Assembly: GCA_030765055.1 (NCBI GenBank)
Contig: CM060950.1
Span: 460,595,710-460,659,709, forward strand
Length of the DNA stretch: 64,000 nt
Direction of reading: 5' to 3'
Origin: Mantis religiosa
Taxonomy: Eukaryota > Arthropoda > Insecta > Mantodea > Mantidae
Shown: positions 1 through 10,552 of the stretch, in pieces
How the letters are laid out: every line of letters begins with the position of its first letter
Numbering within the stretch: the stretch's first letter is position 1
Program-made: the position numbers and the translations under genes
The notes under the pieces: generated by a model
Databases searched by the model: none
What the model saw: the letters and a program-made list of their open reading frames with translations, nothing else
What the model was told of the DNA's origin: nothing

Positions 1-497
<497 letters not shown>

Positions 498-1137
498 GGG
501 AATGAAGCTATTTTTTACGTAAAAATAGTTCGGAAAGAGACATATTTGATATATAACAGTAAATTTTGATGGGTAGAGAAGGTGCTATAAATGTAACAGG
601 CAGCAAATGTTGAAACAGACCGTAACAACGGGTTGAGAACTTTATTTTTGAACCGAAAGATAAATCATTTTCGTCGTCACGCACGAAGCAAAGACAGTGA
701 AGTTTGTGTTCAGGAAATATGATGGTGGTTCTTTTGCACAAAGCTTCAAACAAGTGAAGACGAGCAACCCTTGTGTTTATACGGGGTACGTGACCGGCAT
801 GCGGAACGAAGGGTGTGCGACTACCTGGTGGTGGGGAAGGGTGCGAACTGTGAACATCTGAGCTGCTTTCTGTCTTTTATCACCACACAAGATCACATAT
901 ACAATAATAACAAATTTCTATTAGCCAGAGTGTACAAAAAGAACATTTATATGCAAAATTGAACTTTTTGTCTGGGTTTTTTATTTTAATATGTCACTAT
1001 CCCTAACTTGAATATGCTGAATCAGAATATGAACTTAGTTGTTCTGCATCACTTACCAATTTTTGACAATATAGGAAATAGTAAACTATGCATTTTTATA
1101 CTAGCCTCTATCGAATTTATGTTATACTATTAAATAT
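498..1137. other. Spacer, no gene recognised
   Basis: AT-rich sequence with only short unsupported open frames. I recognise no protein domain, tRNA-like box or terminal repeat. Confidence 0.5.
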
Positions 1138-1332
1138 GAGGACTGTCCAATAAAGAATGATCATAATTTTTTACGGTCATAATCTTTCGCACTAAAATTC
1201 AATCATATATTCTGTTAGCTTAATGTGAAACAAACACGGCGTAGTAGTTTCATTGTTGGTACTCCTGGTTCCCGCCTGTGAGAACGACGTAAGTACAGAC
1301 ATGTTCAGTATCGTCTACCGCTGCAATGGAGG
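1138..1332 (+). mobile_element. mariner-type 5' end (TIR and leader)
   Basis: The first 25 bases (GAGGACTGTCC followed by AATAAAGAATGATC) match, with few differences, the reverse complement of the right end of the mariner copy at 55322-55346. A related TIR starts at 36203. Bases 1222-1332 are nearly identical to 54524-54635. No matching right TIR is visible downstream of the transposase remnant at 1372-1964, so this is a 5' end of an otherwise unclear or chimeric copy. Confidence 0.6.
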
Positions 1333-1371
1333 AGTGTTAATTCAAGAACTAGAGCCCAAAAACCATGGGTT

Positions 1372-1964
1372 GCGCCTGTACTCGCTGACTGGGCTATGAA
1401 GCAACTGGAAGTTCACCCGGATTTATGTCGAAAAATCATCTTCAGGGACGAAGTCACCTTTTGGATGGATGATTTTGTTAATAATCTAAATTGCCGCTAT
1501 TGGAGCAATCACAATCCAGTGCAGATTCAACAACAACTACTTCATTCCCAAAAGGTTACTGTGTGATGTGGATTTTGGTATGGTGGAAGTATTGGACCAT
1601 ATTTTCTCCAAGACGAAGATAGAAAGCTCTAACTGCCAATGGAGAAAGATCACGGTCTCTTATAAGGAACTATTTTTTACCTCAATTGGATGGTATGGAT
1701 CTCAGAAACACCTGGTTCCAGCAAGATGGTACCACATGTCATACTGCTCTAGAAACAATCGATCTTTTGAAAAAGTTCAGAGGTTTCTTCATTTCCCGTG
1801 GTGGTGATATTAACTGGCCCCAGAGATCATGTGATTTAGCACCGTTAGATTACTTTTTGTGGGGTAATGTTAAATCTCGAGTTTATGTCAACAAGCCAGC
1901 TAACATCACGCGTGTTATTCGTGAAGTTGGACCTAATTTACGTTCTTCTATCATTGAAAATTAG
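1372..1964 (+). pseudogene. Tc1/mariner-superfamily (DDE) transposase remnant
   Basis: Conceptual translation in three successive frames gives a recognisable DDE catalytic half. The first acidic block is IIFRDEVTFWMDD near 1435. It is followed by the WYGGSIGPYFLQDED region, the FQQDGTTCHTA block near 1710 holding the second Asp, and CDLAPLDYFLWGNVKSRVY near 1830 holding the third. About 40 residues lie between the second and third Asp, so it is not a DD34D mariner; it resembles the Tc-like transposases common in insects that carry WPPRSCDLTPLDFFLWG. At least two frameshifts break it and the N-terminal DNA-binding region is missing. An A tract at 2050-2069 follows. Clearly dead. Confidence 0.85.
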
Positions 1965-2261
1965 ATCAACCATACACGCAGAACCCAACAAAGTCGTGGT
2001 GGTCACTTAAATGATGTTCTCTTCCTCACGTAATGACATTAATTATGTTTCAAAAAAAAAAAAAAAAAATAAACCAAAGTAGGTGTAATGATTTTCATTA
2101 ACATTTTATATGTTCAAGGTTTTTGTGTTAAATTTTATGAGAGTAGCCTTTAAAATGCAGTTTTGAACAAGAGTTCTCTAACTGGTAAACGTTAAGATAC
2201 AAACATGTAAGGTGAAATGGTAAACGATAAACAACCAAGGAGGGCACCTCCCGGAGATGAG

Positions 2262-2497
2262 TTTTTTGTAATGTACGTCCTCCAATGTAAAGTCATATCG
2301 GACGATGAATGGAATGGGTGAAATGACGCTCAAATGAGCCCAGGGTCCATAGAGCTTAGAGTTACCCGAAATTAGTTTTTCAGGATAAGGGAAACCCTGG
2401 AAAAAACCCTATCCAGGTAACTCACCCTGACCGAGATTCGAACTCGGGACCACTTGAACGTGAGGCAGACAAGCTACCACCACGCTACCGACGCAGG
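2262..2497 (-). mobile_element. tRNA-derived SINE (family A)
   Basis: Reading the minus strand, a tRNA-like head carries an A-box-like GTAGCGTGGTGG block and the B box GAGTTCGAATCTCGG. The body shared by all family-A copies follows (TTTTCCCTTATCCTGA, CTCTAAGCTCTATGG, CCGATATGAC), then a short A-rich tail. An 11-bp flank duplication with one mismatch (CGGAGATGAGT / CGGAGAAGAGT) supports retrotransposition. It is not a working tRNA gene because no acceptor-stem fold closes around the boxes. Confidence 0.88.
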
Positions 2498-3369
2498 AAC
2501 GCGGAGAAGAGTGAGAGTACCGCAGGAGGTAACAGGTTTACAGGTAGACAGACCAACTGACGCGCGCAGGTACTGAGAGATCCTCCTACGACGTCAGGAT
2601 CCAACATTTCAGGTCAAGAAGCGACCCCGTACGTGAACAGTGACCACAAAACTCCACGCAACGCCGAGAATAGCCTTTTACTGTTTGTTACATGCACCAA
2701 CAGCATGAAAGGTGATATTGAAGTAAGGACCCCACGGTAAGCACGAAAAATCCAAGTTGAAGTGTACAGATCAAACACCGGTACACGATACCGTAGCACT
2801 TCTCGCTTCGTTACACAAAATCACAACTTTTATGTGCTTTTATTAACCTTTACCATGATAGAGAGATGTTTTTTTATCCGTATTGTACATACACGGTGTT
2901 CATTTTTATCTGTGATTTTACCGCGCAAAATTTGACGTAATCACTAGCAAGCGAGTTTATATGATTCCCCTAGCGGCATGCGATCGTATCTGATGCGGTG
3001 ACAGCAGCTTTGAGACGTCTCTCTACCGGCAGGTAAATATACTATTTGAGAGGTGGGTTTGCTCGCGTAATATAAAGATGCGTAATTTCGCCTGGTACGT
3101 AGATACGATAAGTGTTGTAGTTTGTTTTAATGAATTTAAACACTATAAATGGCGAATGTACATATGAGTCACCCATGCTGTCAGATGTAATGCTCGTTTC
3201 AGTAACCGCGGTAATGGATATTACGCATATATACAAACAATATCCTGCAATTTGGTGTTTTTCTGTGAACAAATATAACTTAATGTAATTTAATAAAGGA
3301 ATCCCAAATGAATAACAGCATTAGTTTTAAAACGTTTTAGTAAAGAAACAGATTCTTTTGTCCTTTCAA
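2498..3369. other. Spacer, no gene recognised
   Basis: Mixed-composition sequence. Short frames at 2614-2799 and 3042-3272 on the minus strand have no recognisable motif and no supporting context. Confidence 0.45.
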
Positions 3370-3572
3370 CATTGCACGTCATATCGAACGAGAAATGAAT
3401 AAATGAATGAGTAAATTTATGAATGAAATGGGTGATATGATACATTCATTTCCGCAGGATAAGGGAGAACCCTGGAAAAAGCCTTATCCACGTAACTCAT
3501 CTCTAGCGAGATTCGAACGCGCGACATCTTGAGTGTGAGGCACACACGCTACTTCACATCACGGAGGCGGGC
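3370..3572 (-). mobile_element. SINE-A, diverged copy
   Basis: Carries the family-A body (AGGATAAGGGAGAACCC) and a B-box complement (GAGATTCGAACGCGCGA) on the minus strand. The tail side is rearranged, with a small AATGAATG-type repeat near 3390-3430. It is one half of a local duplication with the copy at 3868-4033. Confidence 0.8.
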
Positions 3573-3610
3573 AGGAAACAGATTATTTATATTATATATT
3601 ATATTTATTT

Positions 3611-3787
3611 ATTATATTTATCCTGGTCACGGAAACCAACATTCCGGCTGGGGGATGCCGAGATGCTGACCACATCTCCTCCCCATATCGGTTGGATGAT
3701 CGTCCACCTCTGCCGTGCGTAAGTGGGCGTGAGGCCGGCAGTCGGGTTGGTAGGCCTTGGCCCTCTAAGGGCTGTCGCGCCAGTGGT
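3611..3787 (+). mobile_element. Probable non-LTR retroelement 3' segment
   Basis: A GC-rich block (GGTTGGATGATCGTCCACCT, GTGGGCGTGAGGCCGGCAG, AGGGCTGTCGCGCCAG) set between AT-rich arms. I recognise the same phrase order from untranslated tails of insect non-LTR elements found in many transcripts. No coding part is present, so the class is an inference. Confidence 0.4.
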
Positions 3788-3805
3788 TTATTATATTTAT
3801 TATTT

Positions 3806-4151
3806 TTAGATTGGGACCAATCACTTTATAGCGTCCAGTGTCTCTCATGTTGCGAGTAACTGATACTGAGTCCAGGGTCCCTAGAGCTCGGAGTTAGCCG
3901 ACATTCATCTTCGTAGGAGAAGGGAAACCCCTGGAAAAAGCCTTATCCAGGTAACTCATCTTTAGCGAGATTCGAACGCGCAACCTCTTGCGTGTGAGGC
4001 ATAGACGCTACTTCACATCACGGAGGCGGGCAAGAAACAGTTCAATTATATTATATAACTATAATATTTATTTATTATATTTATTACTTCTAGACTGGGA
4101 CCAACCACTTTATAGCGTCCAGTGTCTCTCTTTTTGCGAGTAACTGATACT
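3806..4151. repeat. Duplicated 61-bp segment flanking a SINE
   Basis: The stretch 3808-3868 (GGGACCAATCACTTTATAGC and onward to GTAACTGATACTG) recurs at 4091-4151 with about four differences, 283 bases downstream. The SINE-A fragment 3868-4033 lies between the two copies. Confidence 0.85.
3868..4033 (-). mobile_element. SINE-A, 3'-truncated copy
   Basis: Minus-strand family-A head and body; the terminal CCGATATGAC part is missing. Its head shares private differences with the copy at 3370-3572 (CACATCACGGAGGCGGGCA), so the two are products of one local duplication rather than two insertions. Confidence 0.8.
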
Positions 4152-5334
4152 GTATCTTGGAAATGTTTGATGCACCTATTGGTTTTAAAAGACATAAGAA
4201 TAGCAACATTAATAGACATTTTAATTAAGCGTGAGAATCACAACAATTTATATCGTATACTGATAAAACGTAAGACGTTTATGTTGTAAACAAAAGTATG
4301 TCAATTTGCCGATACCTGGACATTTTTGACAACATTACGCTCCGAGGGACTTGTCTGAATGCTGGGTACTGTTGCATAAACTCCTCTATACGGCGGTTTA
4401 TTTCTTTAATATCTCTCACCAATTTTAATGCCGGTACGAAAGTAGCATTCGACCATGAAGACGCGGTGCTCTTTGTTCATACCCATGAAGGTAATATTTA
4501 GATTATAAACGTGCTGATTATACATATATATGTACTAGAATGTTAATCACGATTGCCGTCAGAAGGGTGAAAGGAGAGGCTGGTTGTATTAGTTACTAGC
4601 CCAAACACACTCCGAGCGCCATACTTCGCTTACTGTTCCGCAAAAAATTACCGCTTCTTTTCCGTAGAGGGCACTATGAAATCAAGATAGACTCACCACT
4701 CAACTATGACGTCATTCTTTCTCTACCGGAGGGCGGGAAATAACGAATAAAAATGGACACCGTGTATAGCAAAATGTAAGTATTACTGTACAGTTGAGGG
4801 AGAAAGCCAAGGATACGTAAGGATGTGAGATAATGAAATGCCTCCAGGAGCAAAGAGCTGATACTTGACATTAACGTGATTGATCGCTTTTCAGGACAAT
4901 AAATCGTGTCCTTTGACAACACGACAGCCCTCTAGACCTAGTTAGCAGGCAAGAGTAACCAACCCTTCCTTCACTGGCTTTGGCATTAATTCTTTGTGTG
5001 TGATACTAGCACTTCTTCCTACCACCTCTTCAAGTTCCTAACATACACTTAACTTTCTCTTGCATCATTTATAAAAGCATTGTATTTCATCCAAAAATTT
5101 AGTACCGAATACAAACAAGAAAATATCATGTGTATCAGTTAGCAACATTAACTCTGAAAGAAAAGCCAGTCAAATACCCAAATTGACCGTCTGCCACAGA
5201 TGCAACAATGTTTATTAATGCATACCATATTTCCAAAAGAAATAAAATGTGTATATTTGAATGCTCTGGGAGTAATTGTTGACTTCTGTATAGCTATTAA
5301 ATCGTATGAAACAGACACAATCTTACTACATATA
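4152..5334. other. Spacer, no gene recognised
   Basis: Short frames at 4298-4501 (+) and 4704-4922 (-) show no domain I recognise. No TIR or tRNA-like box is evident. Confidence 0.4.
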
Positions 5335-5467
5335 CATAGGTGGTCCGAAAAGTTTCCGACCTAATAAAGATAGACATTTTTTTTTTTTTTTTTTTTGCAA
5401 CATAGTCTCCTTGTAACTCTACACATTTCTCCCAGCGATGCTCCCATCTCTGTAAGCCGCCCAAATA

Positions 5468-6130
5468 CTACGCGGCGTATTTCTCTGCAAAATAATTGTT
5501 CACGAAGGTGATTGCCTCTTCATTTGTCGAAAATCTCTGTCCTCCGAGCACAATTTTCAGATGAGGGAACAAAAAGAAGTCGCTTGGGGCTAGGAATGCT
5601 GAATAAGAATGATGGTCAAGAAGTTCAAACCGTAATTCGCGGATTTTTGCCATTACAACCGCTGAAGTGTGAGACGGTACGTTGTCTTGGTGAAACAGGA
5701 TTTTCTTTTTCTGCAAATGTAGCCGTTTTCCCGCAAGTTCTATCTTCAGCATGTCAAGTAATGATGCGTGGTATGCTCCTGTAATGGTTTTTCCTTTTTG
5801 AAGATAATCTATTAAAATAATTCCATGATTATTAAAAAAAACACGCCATCACTTTCCACGCCGAAAAAAACAGTTTTTGGTTCTTTTGGAGCCGGTTCCT
5901 CCTTTGCAATCCACTGTTTGGACGGCATTTTCGTTTCGGGCGTATAATGGTGTATCCAAATTTCATCTACAGTAATTAATCGGCGCCAAAACTCGGATTT
6001 ATTGCGCCTAAACTGCGCCAACAGAGCGTTGGAAATGTTTATTCGAACACGTTTTTGGTCCAACCCGGCACCCAACGCGCGGACAGCTTTCTCATGTCTA
6101 AATGTTGATTTAATGTCTGACAACACGTTC
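5468..6130 (-). pseudogene. mariner transposase, catalytic part (DD34D), broken
   Basis: Two open stretches on the minus strand (5812-6126 and 5468-5752) carry the mariner catalytic core. The first Asp is in TVDEIWIHHYTPETK, the second in LFHQDNVPSHTS, and the third in FLAPSDFFLFPHLK. Thirty-four residues separate the second and third Asp, the canonical mariner spacing. The N-terminal part survives in fragments upstream on that strand (VWAAEFKRGR near 6270 and a start region near 6690), separated by a tandem-repeat block. Stops and frameshifts between the parts mean no active enzyme. Family role: cut-and-paste transposition into TA sites. Confidence 0.93.
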
Positions 6131-6299
6131 TTTTGAGATGTTCATAGCCTCTGCTATCTCTCTCACTTTAATTCGGTAGTCGTCTAGCACCATTTGGCGA
6201 TGTTTTCGTCGGTAGCTGCAGTTTTTGGACGTCCCGAACGTTAATCGTCTCCCCAGCCCTTACGGCCACGTTTAAATTCAGCTGCCCAAACTTTCACTG

Positions 6300-6615
6300 T
6301 GGCTTCTTGGGGTGTATTTATCATATTTTTGGTGTATTTAGAGGCTTTTGGGGCGTATTTGGCGGGTTTTTTTAAGTACTTAAGGCTTCTTGGGGTGTAT
6401 TTAGATTGTTTTATGTATTCAGAGGTTTTGGAACGTATTTACTGGCTTTTTGTGTAACTTAGAGGCTTTGGAGAGGTATTTTTGAGGCTTTTGAGGTGTA
6501 TATAGTCTTTTTGGTGTATTTAGGGGCTTTAGGAACGTATTTACTACTTATTGCTGTATTTAGAAGCTTTTATCGTATATTCAAGGACTTTTGGGGGGGG
6601 GCGTATTTAGTAGCA
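6300..6615. repeat. Degenerate tandem repeat inside mariner coding region
   Basis: About nine imperfect units of 30-45 bases built on GGCTTTTGGGGTGTATTTAG-like phrases (TTGGGGTGTATTT, TTGGTGTATTTA, TTGGAACGTATTTA). It replaces the segment of the mariner N-terminal domain between the helix-turn-helix start and VWAAEFKRGR. Confidence 0.85.
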
Positions 6616-7059
6616 TTTGATTAGCAACATCTTTGATTTGCGCAGGCGTATTGCCTTTCAAAAACAAATATTTAATGACAGCTCGATACTAGATTTTTTC
6701 ATTTTCATAAAAACACTCCCATTGACTCAAATGACTGTTACATAACAACGTCCAAAATGGCTGAAACTTTGTGAGTAACTGTCAACACATCAATTAACAA
6801 AATGCACTAGCTTTTATTTACGAGTTCTGCCATCTTCATGTTGAGATCGGAAACCTTTCAGACCACCCTTGTAATCTATAGGACTCAACATACAGGGTGT
6901 AACAAAGGGGTAAACAATTTGACAAATATTTTCTTTAGGATAGAGGATATAAACAAAAGTTATATGGACATAGGTTCAGAAACGTTCTTGTTAGAGCACT
7001 TTTTCTACAGCTGAACCCCATACAATGACAGAACGGTGAGAAACAGAAAACAGGATGTC

Positions 7060-7515
7060 AAAGCACATGTTCAAAATGACCTCAATTAGCTCCTATGCAG
7101 TTATCAACCTACCGTTGCATGGACACCCTAATGTGCTGAGTTAGGCCTGAAAAATGTCATATTACCTGGCAGCCTTCCACAATACCAGCACGAAGAGTCT
7201 CTACATCTACAACTGGAGTTGCATGAACAAGAGATTTCAAATGTCCCCACAGATAAAAATGAAGTGATATTAGGTCAGGTAAGTGTAAAAGCCAAAGAAT
7301 TGCTCCACCTCTTCCTATCCATCTAACAGGAAACCTGCTATTCGGAATTCAATAGACAGGATGAAATGAGAAGAAACTCCATCGTGCATGAACTGAGTAC
7401 CGGTGCCTAATAAGCGGACTTCGTACTGTACTGTAGCACAATGACAACAATGACGAAATGCATCACTTTCACCCAATTTAACCATATGTAAAAGTGAATT
7501 TTTACTGCTGTACAA
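7060..7515 (-). pseudogene. Tc1/mariner-like transposase C-terminal remnant
   Basis: Minus-strand translation gives QFMHDGVSSHFILSIEF then, after one frameshift near 7318, WIGRGGAILWLLHLPDL and LYLWGHLKSLVHATPV-like blocks. This matches the insect family whose consensus has FQHDGAPPHF, WIGRGGPxxWPPRSPDL and FFLWGHLKSLVY. The third catalytic acid position reads His (SLHFYLWG), so the enzyme is dead apart from the breaks. A TACAGGGTGTAACAAAG terminus at 6892 lies just downstream on this strand and is a plausible element end. Confidence 0.8.
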
Positions 7516-7619
7516 TTAAACCACAATTCTGTTAGAAAATTTTAAATATAAAAAAAATGTAAATGATGTTTCCACTCTTAAAAAAAGTAAAAAATGATTT
7601 TATTTTAAAAAAAAATTAG

Positions 7620-7915
7620 TTACTGTCAATGGGCAAATAAAGAAATTCCAAAAAGTTTTCAAAGATGTTGGTATAATATTAGCACCTCAAAGTAAATACA
7701 GTATAAAAAATTTATTACAATTTTCTAAAAAAGAGAAAATTTCAGACAGCAAAATATCTGGTATTTATCAAGTTATCTGTTTAGAATGCGATAAGATTTG
7801 TATTGGTAGGACCAAACGTAATTTAGAAACCAGGGGGAAGGAATATAAAGAAACGGCAGATAGAAAGGTTATTCAGACAGAATATCATATTATAATTAAA
7901 GTTTTATCACTCATT
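7620..7915 (+). mobile_element. Penelope-like element fragment (GIY-YIG region)
   Basis: Plus-strand translation holds KISGIYQVICLECDK then ICIGRTKRNLETRGKE, the GIY-YIG endonuclease signature of Penelope-like elements, preceded by the linker IKNLLQFSKKEKIS. The Tyr of YIG is replaced by Cys. The reverse transcriptase domain is absent, so this is a 5'-truncated remnant related to the copy at 51300-51960. Confidence 0.85.
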
Positions 7916-9310
7916 TATAACACTGTAAAAACATTTCTAAATAAATGATAGTTTGGGATGGATCATTTTCTTGATATTACACACCTTCGGAAGATGTGTA
8001 TCTGGAGGGGCGGAGGTGATAAAGCCTTTAACGTGTGTGAAAACCAGTGGCGTATATTATGAGCTATCGCAGCTATCACCGAAGCCCATATCTAAAGTAA
8101 ACTAGAAATTAATAAGCAATATTAATAATAATTGCAATACCAACAAGTTTCCCCCATAAAGAATTAGTGCGTAGGGTGGACTATCTCTCTTTCCCTATCA
8201 CTGAACAGAGGGGGGAGCAGAGCTTTGTAACTACTATTGCAGCCTTCTCTATGGCAAGAGGGAGCGAAGGACAAGGGAGAGAAATGCAGGATTCAACAAG
8301 CCAAGGCTTCGGAACCTTACATCGCTACTCTCATACGAGCTTCTCCGAAATATACCATACGGACACGACTGGCTTTGGAATTCCGCATAGCACCTGGAGT
8401 TAAAGGCAAGAAAGAGCGTGTTTTCAATTATTGTGTGATTGTTACGGTCCTCAACAGCCGTATTAGTATTGTTTAATTCATAGTGTACAGTGTACCAAGA
8501 CAGTTGCTACCACCAATTCTTCGAAATGGGTGAAGAATGTGTAATTAAACAATTAGTGCAAAGACCACTCTCGTAGTTTAAATATAAGGATAAGTTAGTG
8601 ATAATAAAACAGGGAAGGCCTACTCCAGCTCTTCCGCACTTGCAGTGTGAACAGAAGAAAAAAAAGATAAGAATCCTTAAAAAATGTATTTTGTTATAAG
8701 TAATTATATGTATGAGTGGCTGTCTGGCTCATTCGAACTAAATAAACTTTATTGCTGGCTCTGTTTGTTGTTTGCAACTGAGCAAACACCCTGGAATACT
8801 ATGGGTTTCGCAAATTTAGCTTATTTCATCACAGCTTTGGATAAACATAAAAGATCAACAACGCATATAAAATCTTTCACAGCATTAAAAACTTTCGGCA
8901 CTCAACGGGTAGACCATGCATTGAATTACCAAAAGAAACTTGCTGACAGTTTGCACAATGAAAAGGTTAAGGGAAATAGAAATGTACTGAAAAGATTGAT
9001 TGATGCAGTGGTTCTTCTTGCAAAACAGGAATGTTCGTTTAGATGCCACGATTAAAGTGAGGAGACATTATATAAAGGCAATTATATAGAATTGCTGCAA
9101 TTTCTGGCTAATTATGATACGGCACTGTCTCAGCATCTAAAGACAGCTACCGTTTTCAAAGGCACCTCTGCTCTTACACAGAATGACCTAATCGATGTCG
9201 TGGCCTGTGTTGTTAGAGAGAAGATTAAATCAGATATTGATAAGGCCAGTTTTTTAAAAAACTAAAAAACTAAAAAAAAAAAATACCTATATTCCTCAAA
9301 AAATGGCTAA

Positions 9311-10534
9311 CCCAGACTACAACGGACCCCCAGAGAAATAGATGACATTATCAATCTTACAGATTTATGCATAAGGAATAATTACTTTATGTTTAACCAA
9401 AAATTCTACAGACAATCAAAAGGATTAGCTATGGGGAGCCCACTTTCGCCTATTTTAGCAGACCTATACATGAGCTATTTTGAAACACACATAGTAAAGG
9501 CCTTCCCACAGATTTATAAATTTTGGCAGAGATATGTTGATGATGTTTTTGCTATCATTCCGGAAAAACTTAGAAAAGATTCTCTAAAATTACTAAACCT
9601 GCAAGATAATCACATCCAATTTACTATGGAAGTAGAAAGAGACAACACCCTACCCTTTTTGGACCTCAAGATAACTAGAAATCGTCATGGTGTAGATTTT
9701 GGAATATACAGGAAGCCCACACACATAGATAATTACATAAAGAAAAATGAATACAACCCAGTTTCACATCAACTAGCTGCCTTTAGAAGTCTAATTCACC
9801 GGCTATACAACATCCCACTGAGTAAGGAGGAGTTTTTGAAAGAACAACAACACATAAAAGACATAGCGGTATTAAATGGATTCAACCCAGCCATCATAAG
9901 GAACATGATGAAGAGAAAAGAAAAACTGAAGATAATATCAAAAAATACTACTCTCACACCACTTAAAAACACAAATTGGCAATATAGAAAATTCACCTAC
10001 CACCCATGGGCTTTTAGAAAATTTGAACGAATCTTCAAAAGACTAAACTTAAAACTAGCACCCCAAAACAAATTCAGTCTGAGGAACCTGCTAAATAAAC
10101 CAATGAAAAATACTATCCCCAACAACTTGAAATCAGGAATTTATCAGATTAATTGTGAAACCTGTGAAAAAAGCTACATAGGAAAAACTAAGAGAAACTT
10201 GTTAACCAGGCAAAAAGAACACCAGAGGAACATTAAGTTGAAACAAACATAAAAATCTGCAGTTTCACACCATTTTTGGACAGAAAACCACAACATTGGC
10301 CACAACATTAAACTGTTAAAATCTTTAAGTACATCCATAGAATTGGATATTTGGGAAAAAATATTCATAAACAAAAACCGTGATAAAGTTATAAATTTTG
10401 AAATCCCGGCATTAAATGAAGTAATAAAACTTAGTGCCCCTAACACCAGATGGCAGAGTGATCGGAGCTCCGTAGTAGTGGAAGAAGAGGAAGGTTCATT
10501 TAGTCAACAAACAGCTGAGGATGAGATCGAATGA
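9311..10534 (+). pseudogene. PLE reverse transcriptase / GIY-YIG endonuclease, one in-frame stop
   Basis: One frame runs from about 9311 to 10534 with a single premature stop (TAA at 10250-10252). In order: RT motifs QSKGLAMGSPLSPILADLYM (near 9415), RYVDDVFAI with the YVDD catalytic Asp pair (near 9530), TLPFLDLKITR, and YRKPTHIDNYI. A basic linker follows, then GIY-YIG as SGIYQINCETC and SYIGKTKRNLLTRQKEH (near 10130-10220). After the stop the frame continues KSAVSHHFWTENHNIGHNIK and ends GDEIE. Role in the family: target-primed reverse transcription with its own nicking endonuclease. N-terminal RT motifs are lost by 5' truncation. Confidence 0.95.
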
Positions 10535-10552
10535 TCTTGAAAACGTTTCAAT
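10514..10552 (+). ncRNA. Candidate PLE-associated small hammerhead-like motif
   Basis: At the 3' end of the PLE frame the strand reads CTGAGGA, one T, a stem GAGATC / GATCTT closed by GAAT, then GAAAACGTTTC. This resembles the reduced hammerhead ribozymes known from Penelope-like elements (CUGANGA, stem II, GAAAC, GUC with little or no stem III), but the GAAAC-GUC side is altered. Probably a decayed copy. Confidence 0.35.

Larger units (their letters stand above)
5335..6871 (-). mobile_element. Complete mariner element with TIRs and TA duplication
   Basis: The left end (GGTGGTCCGAAAAGTTTCCG from 5339) and the right end (complement GGTGGTCTGAAAGGTTTCCG) form TIRs of about 28 bp with few mismatches. 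TA dinucleotides at 5333-5334 and 6872-6873 are the expected mariner target duplication. The enclosed transposase runs on the minus strand. At about 1.54 kb the element is longer than a typical 1.3-kb mariner because of a tandem-repeat block at 6300-6615. Confidence 0.92.

Noticed and set aside
7980..8015. Hammerhead motif at the 7.9-kb PLE end
   Set aside because: A small hairpin is present, but neither CUGANGA nor GAAAC is recognisable.
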